Source: Bacteroidia bacterium
GTDB lineage: Bacteria > Bacteroidota > Bacteroidia > Chitinophagales > UBA2359
Reading direction: 5' to 3'
DNA length: 64,000 nt
Assembly (NCBI GenBank): GCA_030427245.1
Contig: JAUHXA010000020.1
Span: 35,971-99,970 of the forward strand
Shown here: positions 36,126 to 45,704 of the stretch, piece after piece
Numbering within the stretch: the first letter of the stretch is position 1
How the letters are laid out: each line of letters opens with the position of its first letter
Translations under genes and position numbers: made by a program
The notes under the pieces: generated by a model
What the model saw: the letters and a program-made list of their open reading frames with translations, nothing else
Told to the model about the DNA's origin: nothing
Databases searched by the model: none

Positions 36126-36167
36126 ATTGAAAGGAATTGGTTTTCTATTTTAGGCAATCAAACAAAA

Positions 36168-37388
36168 TTATCTTCTGCCTTTTATGTGGCGACTATTCAT
36201 TTTGCAAGCTCTAAAGCTGATGTCATCAATCGCATAGTCATTCCCAACAGAGGCGTTTGCGGCGGTTTTGATGACAATGACTGCACTTGTAGCACTTCCC
36301 GAATTCCACAAAGCCGTCATATTTACCCATGTATCAGGGGTTTCTGATAAGGCAGTAGGCCCAATAACTTTCGTTCCGTTGATATAGACCTCAATCAATG
36401 GGTCTGTATAGTTTTTATTGGCTTTCACTAAGTTATTGAAAAAAGCGCAAAAAGAATAATTGGTTTCAGGTTTAACTGCAATTTTTTGTTTCCAACTTTC
36501 TCTACCCGCTTTACCGTCACAAGCCAAAAACAAGCCATCCGTGAATCCATTGGTATGGTCTAATGCCTTCCATTGTCCATTCACCAAGTTGGTACTGTTT
36601 CGCACACCATAGTCGCCATCTTTAAGCAAACCACTTGCTTTGTAGGTCAAGGTAGAAGAAAAGTCTACATTGTGGGCTTCAAAATCACCATTTTTCACCA
36701 TATTAGGACCAGGTACGCTTCCTCTTGGACAGTTGTGACAGGCTTCTTCAATAGGCGTACAGGAGTGAAAACTAACATCGTCTAAAGCCCAATCATTTCC
36801 AACTGCTCCTGAAGTGGTGCACAAAATTTCGATTGTGGCAGAGGTGCTGCTGCCTGAACCCCATCCTGTTGATAGATTTATCCATTGGTCAGGATTTTCT
36901 GCAATGGTCTGACTGACAACAGCAGTACCGTTGATACGTACTTCAATTCGAGGGTCGGTATAATTTTTATTTTTTACGACCAGGTTATTCACAAAGGCAC
37001 AGAAAATGTATTTGGTTTTAGGAGAGACTGCCACCGTTTGTTTCCAAGTAACTCGGTTTGCTTGACCATCACTTACCAAAAACAGCCCTTTGGAAGTGTT
37101 GGTTGTATGGTCTATTGCCGCCCACTGACCATTTCCAAGGTTGGCACTATGGCGTATAGAATATTTGCCATCACTGAGAGTGCCCGTTGCTTGGTAGGTT
37201 AGATTGGAGGTGAAATCTACATTTCCTGATTGGAAATCACTGTTTTTAATCAAGTTCGTACCTTTTTTAGTTCCTTTAGGACATTTTTTACAAATAGCAT
37301 TGATGTTATCGTTTTGGGTGGGTTGAGCCGATAATTGAACTCCAATAATCATCAAAAGAGCGAGGATGCTTAACATTAAATTTTTCAT
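36168..37388 (-). CDS. Secreted protein with two tandem carbohydrate-binding-like (CBM/galactose-binding) domains
   Basis: Exported 406-residue protein (signal MKNLMLSILALLMIIGVQLSAQ) made of two homologous halves of about 185 residues. Each half begins with a C-x2-CP-x-G motif (CKKCPKGTKKG, CHNCPRGSVPG), continues NLIKNSDFQSGNVDF or NMVKNGDFEAHNVDF, and ends with VGNDWALDDVSFHSC or VGNDYAIDDISFRAC. The NGDFE...DDISF frame is typical of CBM4/9- or DUF642-like jelly-roll domains. The paired cysteines probably form disulfides. There is no T9SS domain or anchor, unlike most secreted proteins in the window. The ligand is unknown. Confidence 0.75.
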   Translation of the reverse strand: MKNLMLSILALLMIIGVQLSAQPTQNDNINAICKKCPKGTKKGTNLIKNSDFQSGNVDFTSNLTYQATGTLSDGKYSIRHSANLGNGQWAAIDHTTNTSKGLFLVSDGQANRVTWKQTVAVSPKTKYIFCAFVNNLVVKNKNYTDPRIEVRINGTAVVSQTIAENPDQWINLSTGWGSGSSTSATIEILCTTSGAVGNDWALDDVSFHSCTPIEEACHNCPRGSVPGPNMVKNGDFEAHNVDFSSTLTYKASGLLKDGDYGVRNSTNLVNGQWKALDHTNGFTDGLFLACDGKAGRESWKQKIAVKPETNYSFCAFFNNLVKANKNYTDPLIEVYINGTKVIGPTALSETPDTWVNMTALWNSGSATSAVIVIKTAANASVGNDYAIDDISFRACKMNSRHIKGRR

Positions 37389-37529
37389 GTTTGAATTGTT
37401 AAAAGTTAGAAAATGGTTTTGAAAGAGTTGTGTTGATTGTGCTTTCGATGATTAAATGCAGTACCCAAAAAAGGTTAGTATGTTTTTTCTTTTTTCTTTT
37501 TTCTGGAAAAAAACTTTTTACTTCAATAA

Positions 37530-37563
37530 AAAAAGGCACATATCAAAAGATATGCGCCTTTTT
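37530..37563 (-). terminator. Rho-independent terminator of exbD
   Basis: Inverted repeat AAAAAGGCACATATC (37530-37544) with GATATGCGCCTTTTT (37549-37563), one mismatch, AAAA loop. On the minus strand it is followed by a T-run, downstream of exbD. Confidence 0.75.
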
Positions 37564-37621
37564 ATCAGCGTTTTACAAGATGCCCATTTTTTTGTGATTT
37601 TTTTTGAATATTCCTAAAACT

Positions 37622-38170
37622 TCAATCCATGCCCAACTCTCCAAAATCTTCTGGTTCCGCTTCCGACAGCCGCAAAGGGTATTCCTCTCTGACCTCTTTT
37701 TGCAGTTCATCACTCAATTCTTTGTACTTCAAGCCAAATTTTCGCTCACTGAATTCATTGCGGAGTTCATTGTAGGCGGCTCGGATTTCGTTGTGGACTT
37801 GGACGTATCTTTCGTAGGAAGTACCTCTATCGTTTTTGAGGGAAACAACGGCTACTTGTGGCGAGTCCGAAAATTTTGGATTATTGCCGTAATTGTTGAC
37901 ATGGACTTTGCTAATTTCCTTCAAATCTCGAATGTGCATCAATTCGCCATCTACCAACAATTGGTCGTTGGCATTGACAAGTATTTCTAAGGCATTTCGT
38001 TGGTTAATGGGTGCATCTATGTGTTCTCCATCATAAGGCGGCAAAAGGGTCAGTAAGCCTTTGTCCATGTCCATCGTAGTGGTAACCAAGAAAAAAATGA
38101 GCAATAAAAACGCAATGTCTGCCATCGAACTGGCATTGATTTCAGAAGGTTTTCTATTTGTTCGTTGCAT
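37622..38170 (-). CDS. exbD: ExbD/TolR family biopolymer transport protein
   Basis: Inner-membrane subunit of a TonB energising complex. The 182-residue protein starts MQRTNRKPSEINASSMADIAF, with a single membrane helix (IAFLLLIFFLVTTT, about 18-32) containing the usual upstream Asp (SMADIAF), then a periplasmic domain. The C-terminal 100 residues are longer and more charged than in classical ExbD, as often in Bacteroidota. The ATG at 38170 is chosen over 38209 because the family starts with this short cytoplasmic arm. The TonB gene lies 585 bp upstream on the same strand; no ExbB is in the window. Confidence 0.85.
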   Translation of the reverse strand: MQRTNRKPSEINASSMADIAFLLLIFFLVTTTMDMDKGLLTLLPPYDGEHIDAPINQRNALEILVNANDQLLVDGELMHIRDLKEISKVHVNNYGNNPKFSDSPQVAVVSLKNDRGTSYERYVQVHNEIRAAYNELRNEFSERKFGLKYKELSDELQKEVREEYPLRLSEAEPEDFGELGMD

Positions 38171-38575
38171 GAAATTTTGAGATGTCAGGTGATAGGTGCG
38201 AGGAGTCAAGGTTTGAATTGCAGCCTCACCTGTAGTGAAAAAAATAGCGAGTGTCAGGTGATAAGTAAGAAGAGTTAGATATCGAACCTCTACTCTAAGG
38301 CAAACTAAAATATTAAATTAGGCATTTCTGCAATTTACTTTGCTCGCTTACAAAGTATTGTTTGAATTTGCATTTGAGTTTTTAATTTGAATTTGCCTAA
38401 GTCATAACTCCTCACTTCTAAAATGAAAAACCGTCAACTCACCAAGATGCGCCAACGGTCTTTGTGAATCCCAAAATTCGATTCAGGAGAGTAAGGGATT
38501 CAGGTTTTTATGTGTTTACTATGAGAGTGTTTTTGAAGATATCAGAAGTAAGATGTAGGAAGTAAGAGGCAAGAT
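38171..38575. other. Intergenic region with degenerate direct repeats
   Basis: Between the exbD start and the MITE there is no gene. Two imperfect direct repeats, around GATGTCAGGTGATAGGTGCG (near 38181) and GTGTCAGGTGATAAGTAAGA (near 38252), and purine-rich units like AAGTAAGATGTAGG (near 38550) occur. Similar low-complexity units lie near 54760. They look like decayed minisatellites. Confidence 0.5.
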
Positions 38576-38708
38576 CATACTACTGTACATTTTTAATTCA
38601 ACCACAAAAGGCACAAAGAAAACAAAAGTAAAGGACTGAAATCCAACCCTCTCTTTTGTGCCCTTTTGAGACTTTTGTGGTTCAAAAATCATTTTGTACA
38701 GCAGTATG
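38576..38708. mobile_element. 133-bp MITE, copy B (inverted relative to A)
   Basis: Termini CATACTACTGTACA (38576-38589) and TGTACAGCAGTATG (38695-38708) with one mismatch. Flanked by an exact 9-bp target duplication AGGCAAGAT (38567-38575 and 38709-38717). Located between tonB and exbD, where it may affect read-through. Confidence 0.9.
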
Positions 38709-38755
38709 AGGCAAGATTTAGTTTTTCCTACATCCTACATCCTACATCCAGTGGA

Positions 38756-39601
38756 TTACTCCAATTTGAAGCGAATAGGTAAGGTAAATGCTACTCTAAC
38801 AGGCTTACCACGTTGTTTGCCTGGATTCCATTTAGGCATTTCTTTCACAACTCTGATAGCTTCTGCATCACAACCTGCGCCACCACCAGACAAACCTCTT
38901 TTGATAGATACATTTTCGATACTACCATTTTCCATGACTACAAAGCCCACATAAACAGTTCCGTCAATGCCGTTCTCACGCGCCATTGGAGGATAATTGA
39001 TGTTTTTGCCGATAAACTTAAAGAGTTCAGCTTGACCACCAGGGAATTCGGGCATGTCTTCCACGATGGTGAAGATTTCGGGTTCTTCTACTATTTCTAC
39101 CTTTTGTTCTATGATGGGATCTTCCTCCACATCTTCTGTTGGCATCGGAATTTCGTCTGGAATGTTCTCTACTTCTGTATCTTCTTCTACTTCCTGCTCC
39201 AAAATTTCAGGCTCATCTTCTAGTATCTCTTCATCCTCTACGATTTCTAATTGTGGTGGTGGGGGAGGAGGTGGCGGTGGCGGCGGACGGTGGGTAGAAG
39301 GAGGAGGTAATACTTCCATCTCGTCTGGCACAAAAATATCCCCTAATTCTAAAGAATCTCCTTGGTCTGGGGCATAACTAAACGCATACAAGACAAAGGC
39401 AAGCGACAAAGCCAAACCAGTTTTCAAGAATACGCCATTGAAGGAATTGGTGTCGGCTTCGGGATATTTTTTCACAAAACTGCTGACCTCTTTGCCCTTG
39501 TATTGCTCCTGAATTTTTTCGGGAGAACGGGTGCTGAAAAGCAGTTTATAAAAAAGGGCTGCAAGAAATGGACTTGCAGCTAAAAGTGCGAAATACATCA
39601 T
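38756..39601 (-). CDS. TonB family energy transducer
   Basis: Couples proton-motive force to outer-membrane receptors such as SusC. The 281-residue protein has an unusual N-terminus with two hydrophobic segments (about 2-22 and 57-75) rather than one. A proline run follows (eleven consecutive Pro after THR, near residue 105), then an acidic Glu/Pro-rich linker, and a complete TonB C-terminal domain (about 190-281: FPGGQAELFKFIGKNINYP, GTVYVGFVV, VSIKRGLSGGGAGCD, KWNPGKQRGKPVRVAFTLPI). It stands upstream of exbD with a MITE between. Confidence 0.88.
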   Translation of the reverse strand: MMYFALLAASPFLAALFYKLLFSTRSPEKIQEQYKGKEVSSFVKKYPEADTNSFNGVFLKTGLALSLAFVLYAFSYAPDQGDSLELGDIFVPDEMEVLPPPSTHRPPPPPPPPPPPQLEIVEDEEILEDEPEILEQEVEEDTEVENIPDEIPMPTEDVEEDPIIEQKVEIVEEPEIFTIVEDMPEFPGGQAELFKFIGKNINYPPMARENGIDGTVYVGFVVMENGSIENVSIKRGLSGGGAGCDAEAIRVVKEMPKWNPGKQRGKPVRVAFTLPIRFKLE

Positions 39602-39803
39602 GATGGTAAAATTTTATGATGAAAAAATATTTGATAGTTTTAGCAGAAAATGTTATTGTACTTCAAATAATACAATGATTATCAGCTTCATTACTTCAAA
39701 GATAACCCATGCTTACAGCAGAAGAAAGGACAAATAAGCAAGTGTAAAGGCTGTGGGTGTAAGTGTTGGAAATGGTTGATTAAGTGTTTTCAGTAAATAA
39801 ACT

Positions 39804-39811
39804 TATCTTTG
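39804..39811 (+). promoter_or_regulatory. Predicted -7 promoter element of the lipoprotein gene
   Basis: TATCTTTG matches TAnnTTTG, 51 bp before the start at 39862. The -33 box is not clear. Confidence 0.4.
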
Positions 39812-39861
39812 GTTGAATCGTTAATTTTTTAGTTTTGAACCATTAAAAAATATTTATATCC

Positions 39862-41307
39862 ATGAAAAACCGACAGTATTTAACCATTGCATTATTTCTT
39901 TTCGCTATCTCTATTTTTATATATGCTTGTGGTAGCGGCGCAGAAAAAACTCAACAAACGGAAACGGTGGAGACAACTCCTACCGGAAATCCGCCTAACT
40001 ATTCTGGTCGTTGGGGTCCAGATAGTTTGGAAACCATCAAAAATTATTCACTGTATCGAGAGTTTTACAAACAAGACCAAATTCTGGATGCACTCCCTTA
40101 TTGGCATTATGTAATAGAAAATGCTCCGGAAGCACGAAAAACACCTTATATAGACGGGGGAAATATGTACGAAACCTTAGCAGAACAGGCTACAGACGAA
40201 ACCATCAAAAAAGCCTACATAGATTCGATGTTGATGATGTATGATAAGCGGATGGAGCATTTTGGAGAAGAAGGTGAGTTATCGGCATATAAGGCATTGA
40301 AGGTTAAAAAACACTTGCCTGACAATGAAGAATTATACAATGAATTGGTATTGGCTTCGGTAGATATTTCGCAAGAGGATGCGCCCTATTATATGCTGCT
40401 GGACTATTTGAAAATCAAACGTTCTGAGCAAATAAAAGACGGAAAAATTGATAAGGAAGGGGCTGCAAAGGTGATGGAAGAATATGCCAAATTGACCGAG
40501 ATAGTAGAACACAACATTGAGGAAGAGAGTAAGTATGCGGAGAATTACGAAAAAACTCAGACCAAATTGGATGTGATAGCGGAGGAAATGGAGAAATATA
40601 TTGACATCCTAAACGAGCCTAAAGATTGTCCTGGTATTATTGCCAAATATGAGCCTGAATACCGAAGCAATACCAATGATGTGAAGACCATCAAAAAGGT
40701 GCTGTCTAAATTGGTGAAAGGAAGATGTACAAGTCAGTCTTTATATGCAGAATTGAACAACAAAATGTTTGAACTGCAACCAACAGCAGCAGGAGCGAGA
40801 AAATTGGCTGGACGTTTTTACAAAGATGGGAACACAGATCAAGCTATCAAATACTTTCTCCAATCCATTGAATTGGAAACCAACAACTCTATCAAAGCAA
40901 AAGTGTATATGAATTTGGCTTCAATTGAACGTCGCAAAGTGAAAAGCCTCACGACAAGTGTAGCGGTTCAAGCCCGTAAATACGCATTGAAGGCGGCGGA
41001 ACTGCAAGCAGGCTGGGGAAAGCCTTATATGTTTATCGGTGATTTGTACGCTTCAAGTGGTAAATTGTGTGGTTCTGGTACGGGCTGGGAAAGTCAGCGT
41101 GTGGCATGGGCTGCTACGGATATGTGGTTGAGAGCGAAAGACATTGACCCCGATGTAGCGAGTGAAGCCAATCAAAGTATCAATAAATACAGTGCTTTTT
41201 ACCCAACTGTTTCGGAGGGTTTTATGAGAGGAGGTGTGAAGAATGGAGATAGGGTGACTTTGAATGACTGTTGGATTGGTGGAAGTACTACTGCAAGGCT
41301 GAGGTAA
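39862..41307 (+). CDS. TPR-like outer-membrane lipoprotein of unknown function
   Basis: Lipoprotein of 481 residues; signal with lipobox IYAC (Cys23). The mature N-terminus is Thr/Glu-rich, followed by a conserved block NYSGRWGPDSLETIKNYSLY. The rest is mainly helical with TPR-like repeats (KLAGRFYKDGNTDQAIKYFL; AKVYMNLASIERRK), and the end is GDRVTLNDCWIGGST. A shrunken paralogue lies just downstream and preserves exactly the N-terminal and C-terminal signatures. I know similar TPR lipoproteins in Bacteroidota but no assigned role; a structural part of an envelope complex is possible. Confidence 0.75.
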   Translation: MKNRQYLTIALFLFAISIFIYACGSGAEKTQQTETVETTPTGNPPNYSGRWGPDSLETIKNYSLYREFYKQDQILDALPYWHYVIENAPEARKTPYIDGGNMYETLAEQATDETIKKAYIDSMLMMYDKRMEHFGEEGELSAYKALKVKKHLPDNEELYNELVLASVDISQEDAPYYMLLDYLKIKRSEQIKDGKIDKEGAAKVMEEYAKLTEIVEHNIEEESKYAENYEKTQTKLDVIAEEMEKYIDILNEPKDCPGIIAKYEPEYRSNTNDVKTIKKVLSKLVKGRCTSQSLYAELNNKMFELQPTAAGARKLAGRFYKDGNTDQAIKYFLQSIELETNNSIKAKVYMNLASIERRKVKSLTTSVAVQARKYALKAAELQAGWGKPYMFIGDLYASSGKLCGSGTGWESQRVAWAATDMWLRAKDIDPDVASEANQSINKYSAFYPTVSEGFMRGGVKNGDRVTLNDCWIGGSTTARLR

Positions 41308-41395
41308 TGTGAGAAAATGTCTGATTGTCAAATTTTTATATGCTATTTCTTACTTCTTTCGTCCAATAGAAACGATAACAAACACACTTATATCT

Positions 41396-41708
41396 ATGAA
41401 AAATTCCAAAACATTCATGCTTTGCGAAGTTTTGTGTGTGATTGGTGTGTTTGTTTTTTCATTCGATGTTTTGGCTCAGGAAACGAATATTCTTGGAAAA
41501 AAAGAAAATACGCCATACTTCAATTATTCAGATTCATGGAGTGCAGATAGTCTTGAAGTACTCCAAAATTATTCTCTTTATCGTGAGCTTTACAAGCAGA
41601 ATGTGGTGGAAGAAGCACTTCCTTGTTGACGTTCCTATCAGAGTAGGCAAAGTGTTTTCCTTAGAAAATTGTTGGATTGGAGGAAGCACTGTCATTAGAT
41701 GGAAATAA
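41396..41708 (+). pseudogene. Collapsed paralogue of the TPR lipoprotein
   Basis: The first 78 codons (41396-41629: signal peptide, then FNYSDSWSADSLEVLQNYSL and YRELYKQ) are homologous to the first 85 residues of the gene at 39862, then stop. In the +1 frame the C-terminal tail follows at once (VGKVFSLENCWIGGSTVIRW, ending 41708), homologous to its last 20 residues. About 380 internal codons are missing and the two ends are joined out of frame. It is therefore an internal-deletion pseudogene of a tandem duplicate. A short secreted peptide could still be made from the 5' part. Confidence 0.8.
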
Positions 41709-41800
41709 TGGTTATGTCGGCTGTTGACCTTCAATTTTCGGAGGTCAGCGATATTCTATGTATTTTTGTATTTAATTAATGGCCATTAAAAGGCGATTTT

Positions 41801-43690
41801 ATGCAAAGGTACTTTTACACATTCGTTCTAATGACGAGCTTACTAACTTTTTCTTTGTCTCCTATCTCTGCTCAATTCACCGAAGTTAGTTTAGAATCAG
41901 GTATTGCATTGCAGCATACAAGTGCGATGTTGATTGGGGGTGGCGGAGCTTTTTTTGATTACAACAACGATGGTTGGTTAGACATTTATTTGGTGGGCGG
42001 CAATGATGATGATGGTTTGTTTCACAACAATGGAGACGGCACATTCACCAATGTTGCAGAAATGGCAGGCCTGGAAAGTACCTCTGGTTATCAAACAACT
42101 GGAGTAATTACAGGAGATGTAGATAAGGACGGTTACAGAGATATTTTCGTGACGACTTGGGATACACAACCGAATTTAATGCTACATAACAATGGTGATG
42201 GCACATTTACTGAAGTAGGAGAGGAGATAGGTATGGGAGGCGTATCTTTCTCGATGGCAGCCTCTTTTGGAGACTACAATTTGGATGGATATTTAGATTT
42301 ATATGTCGGCAACTATATTGAAGAAAATGGAGGTTATACGGCAGAAAACGGTTTTGGGCATAGGTGTGCAGCCAATTTTTTTTATGTCAATCAGGGAGAT
42401 GGCACTTTTGAAGAAGTGAGTGAACAGTATGGAATGAACAACAATGGTTGTGCGCTTTCGGTGGCTTTTACAGACTTTGACAATGACAGTGACATAGACT
42501 TATTGTTGGCGAATGATTTTGGGGAATGGGTCGAACCCAATGCTTTGTTTGAAAATTTGTATCCGGTTGATTTTTTTGCAAATGTAAGCAGACAGACAGG
42601 CTTAAATCTCGAAATATATGCCATGGGAATTGCGGTTGGCGACTACAATGAAGATGGCTTGTTGGATCATTATATGACCAATATCGGTCACAACCCTTTG
42701 TTGAAGAATAAGGGCAACTATGAATTTGAAGAAGTAGCGCAAGTAGCGGGTGTGGACAATACACATAGCGATACAAATCCCCAAACAGGGAATCCTCTTT
42801 TTGCTACAAGTTGGGGAGCAGCTTTCTTGGATTACAACAACGATACTTACCTCGATTTGTTTGTGAGCAATGGCCATATTCCCGCTGTTCAGGTTATCAA
42901 AAATGCCGAGAACGACCCCAATAAACTGTTTCAAAACAATCAGGCAAACGGCACATTTACAGATGTGTCGAGCATCATGGGCATAGACAACACGGACATT
43001 TGTAGAGGAATGGCAGTAGGAGACTATGACAATGATGGAGATATGGACATACTTGTAGTGGCTATTACCGATCCTTCAAGGCCTTCGACTGTCGAAGATC
43101 ACATCCTTTTGTTTCGTAATGATAATCCACCTGCCAACTGGTTGAAGGTAGAGTTGGAGGGAGTGACGAACAACAAACAGGGAATGGGGAGTCGTGTAGA
43201 AGTTTCAGTAGACGGACGTACTTTTATCAGAGAAATAGATGGTGGCAGCAGTCATGCGTCTCACAACAGTACGATTGCTCATTTTGGCCTGGGAGATTAC
43301 GAAATGGTGGACGAACTAAAAGTACGTTGGTTGGGCGGTGAAGAACAGGTGTTTACCAACATTGCAGCCAATCAACTTATCACGATTGTAGAACATGAAC
43401 CCAATGCTCTTGAAGAACATACGGCTCATATATTGCAGTTGTACAGCGTTCCAAATCCTTTTGAAGAAAAAACTCAAATTCACTATTTTTTGCCAAAACC
43501 TTCAATTATTTCCCTATCAATTTACGATATGACAGGACGTTTGGTTTACCAAGAAGCTGCAATCCAACAAAGAGAAGGAAAACAGATACTTGAATGGACT
43601 TCTTCTTCAACTATTGCTTCAGGGGTCTATTTTTGCCGACTGACAACGGATTTTGGAACAGCATCCCATAGGTTGGTGCTCGAAAGATAG
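41801..43690 (+). CDS. FG-GAP/VCBS-UnbV surface protein with T9SS sorting domain, copy 1
   Basis: Exported 629-residue protein (signal MTSLLTFSLSPISAQ). About seven FG-GAP-type calcium-binding repeats with DYNNDGWLDIY, DVDKDGYRDIF, DYNLDGYLDLY and DYDNDGDMDIL form a beta-propeller (about 40-440). An ASPIC/UnbV domain follows (about 445-535: NWLKVELEGV, GSRVEVSVDGRTFIREIDGGSS, VRWLGGEEQVF), and then a T9SS type A sorting domain (about 545-629; SVPNPFEEKTQIHY, YDMTGRLVY). Likely an adhesin-like or glycan-binding surface protein. Tandem with the next gene. Confidence 0.85.
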   Translation: MQRYFYTFVLMTSLLTFSLSPISAQFTEVSLESGIALQHTSAMLIGGGGAFFDYNNDGWLDIYLVGGNDDDGLFHNNGDGTFTNVAEMAGLESTSGYQTTGVITGDVDKDGYRDIFVTTWDTQPNLMLHNNGDGTFTEVGEEIGMGGVSFSMAASFGDYNLDGYLDLYVGNYIEENGGYTAENGFGHRCAANFFYVNQGDGTFEEVSEQYGMNNNGCALSVAFTDFDNDSDIDLLLANDFGEWVEPNALFENLYPVDFFANVSRQTGLNLEIYAMGIAVGDYNEDGLLDHYMTNIGHNPLLKNKGNYEFEEVAQVAGVDNTHSDTNPQTGNPLFATSWGAAFLDYNNDTYLDLFVSNGHIPAVQVIKNAENDPNKLFQNNQANGTFTDVSSIMGIDNTDICRGMAVGDYDNDGDMDILVVAITDPSRPSTVEDHILLFRNDNPPANWLKVELEGVTNNKQGMGSRVEVSVDGRTFIREIDGGSSHASHNSTIAHFGLGDYEMVDELKVRWLGGEEQVFTNIAANQLITIVEHEPNALEEHTAHILQLYSVPNPFEEKTQIHYFLPKPSIISLSIYDMTGRLVYQEAAIQQREGKQILEWTSSSTIASGVYFCRLTTDFGTASHRLVLER

Positions 43691-43798
43691 AACGCCTGTA
43701 CAAAAAGATGTTGAATATACTTTAATTCATTTTCATTCACCTCATTAAGATGTTCTAATGCAACATCTCGACTTTTATACTAATTTCAAAAAGATATC

Positions 43799-45688
43799 AT
43801 GCAAAAGACTTTTTACACTTTTTTCATAACAATTCTTTTATTTGTTTATTCATCCCCAACAACATTCGCACAATTTACGGAAGTCAGCTTGGAGTCGGGG
43901 GTTCTTTTTCAGCATGAAAGCGTACACCTTCAAGGCGGTGGCGGAATGTTTTTTGATTACAACAACGATGGTTGGCAAGACATTTATGTAGCAGGAGGCG
44001 GAGGGAAAGATGGCCTTTTTCACAACAATGGGGATGGAAGTTTTACCAATGTTGCAGAAGCGGCAGGTTTGGAATCTATTGCCGATTTTCAGACAACGGG
44101 TGTCATTTCGGGAGATATAGACAATGACGGATTCCGAGATGTTTTCATCACTACTTGGCATAGCCAGCGTAACTTATTGCTGCATAACAATGGCGATGGC
44201 ACTTTCACCGAAATAGCAGAACAGGCAGGTGTGGCAGATATAGCACTTTCAATGGCCTCCTCTTTTGGAGATTACAATGTAGATGGATATTTAGATTTGT
44301 ATGTAGGCAACTATGTGGAAGAAAATGGAGGATATGATGAAGAAAATGGCTATCAACACAATTGTTATCCCAATTTTTTTTATGTGAATAATGGCGATGG
44401 AACTTTTGAGGAGGTAAGTGATTTTTACAAAATAAACGACAATGGTTGTGCGCTTTCTGTCGCCTTCACCGACTACGACAACGATGCAGATGTGGATATT
44501 TATGTTGCCAATGATTTTGGGGAATGGATAGAACCCAATGCGATGTATGTAAACATGTATCCAACTGATTTTTTTAGTGATTTAAGTACTTTGACCACTT
44601 TGGATGTTGGATTATATGCAATGGGAATCGCCATTGGTGACTACAATGAAGATGGGCGTTTTGACTATTACATCACGAATTTGGGACGAAATAGACTGAT
44701 TCGGGGTGAAGGTGATTTTCAATTTTCTGATCAGGCATTTCAAGCAGGCGTGGACAACACTTATAGCGGAGTAGATCCCGAAACGGGAAACAGTCTTTTC
44801 GCTACAAGTTGGGGGACCGCTTTTTTTGATTATGACAATGACACCTACTTGGATTTATATGTAAACAATGGACATATACCCGCTGTTGAAATTATCAAAA
44901 ATGCAGTGGAAGATCCAAACAAATTGTATCGAAACAATCAAGCAGATGGAACATTTACGGATGTATCGGAAGAAATGGGTGTAGCAAATACAGATATTTG
45001 CAGAGGAGTGGCAGTAGGAGATTACGACAATGATGGAGATATGGATATGTTGGTAGTGGGGATTCTCGACATTACTCGAGAGTATACATCTGAATATCAC
45101 GTAATGCTCTATCGAAACGATTCTCCTCCCGCCAATTGGCTAAAAGTGGAACTGGAAGGTGTGACCAACAACAAACAAGGTATCGGAAGCCGCATTGAAG
45201 TGTCGGTAGATGGTCGAACGTTTATTCGAGAAATAGATGGAGGCAGCAGTCACTTATCTCATCACAGTACCGTAGCTCACTTTGGTTTGGGCGATTACGA
45301 AATGATTGACGAATTGAAAGTGCGTTGGTTGGGTGGTGAAGAACAAATATTTACAAATATTGCCGCTAACCAACTGGTTTCTATCAAAGAAGGAGAAATG
45401 ACAGCCATTGAAGAACAGACGGCTGATTTACTGCAATTGCACAGCACGCCAAACCCTTTTCAAACAATAACTCAAATTCACTATTCTTTGCCCAAAGCTT
45501 CATCAGTTTTATTGGAGATTTACGATATGACGGGTCGTTTGGTGCATCAATTGACCGAAAACGAACAAACTGCTGGCAGTCATACAATTGATTGGCAACC
45601 TTCTGCAAAGTTGGCTTCAGGCGTTTATTTTTGTCGAATGACAACCGACTTTGGAATTGCATCACATCGTGTGGTATTGGGTAGGTAG
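43799..45688 (+). CDS. FG-GAP/VCBS-UnbV surface protein with T9SS sorting domain, copy 2
   Basis: Same length (629 residues) and domain order as the preceding gene, with long identical runs in the UnbV domain (for example NNKQGIGSRIEVSVDGRTFI against NNKQGMGSRVEVSVDGRTFI). Signal peptide MQKTFYTFFITILLFVYSSP. Calcium-loop repeats, UnbV and sorting domain are intact. Differences cluster in the propeller loops between repeats, which suggests diversification of a binding face after duplication. It is convergent with moaD, ending 16 bp from its stop. Confidence 0.85.
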   Translation: MQKTFYTFFITILLFVYSSPTTFAQFTEVSLESGVLFQHESVHLQGGGGMFFDYNNDGWQDIYVAGGGGKDGLFHNNGDGSFTNVAEAAGLESIADFQTTGVISGDIDNDGFRDVFITTWHSQRNLLLHNNGDGTFTEIAEQAGVADIALSMASSFGDYNVDGYLDLYVGNYVEENGGYDEENGYQHNCYPNFFYVNNGDGTFEEVSDFYKINDNGCALSVAFTDYDNDADVDIYVANDFGEWIEPNAMYVNMYPTDFFSDLSTLTTLDVGLYAMGIAIGDYNEDGRFDYYITNLGRNRLIRGEGDFQFSDQAFQAGVDNTYSGVDPETGNSLFATSWGTAFFDYDNDTYLDLYVNNGHIPAVEIIKNAVEDPNKLYRNNQADGTFTDVSEEMGVANTDICRGVAVGDYDNDGDMDMLVVGILDITREYTSEYHVMLYRNDSPPANWLKVELEGVTNNKQGIGSRIEVSVDGRTFIREIDGGSSHLSHHSTVAHFGLGDYEMIDELKVRWLGGEEQIFTNIAANQLVSIKEGEMTAIEEQTADLLQLHSTPNPFQTITQIHYSLPKASSVLLEIYDMTGRLVHQLTENEQTAGSHTIDWQPSAKLASGVYFCRMTTDFGIASHRVVLGR

Positions 45689-45704
45689 AGGCTCTATGTA
45701 TGCT

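Noticed and set aside
39240..39290. Glycine-rich plus-strand ORF opposite tonB
   Set aside because: It is the complement of the TonB proline run.
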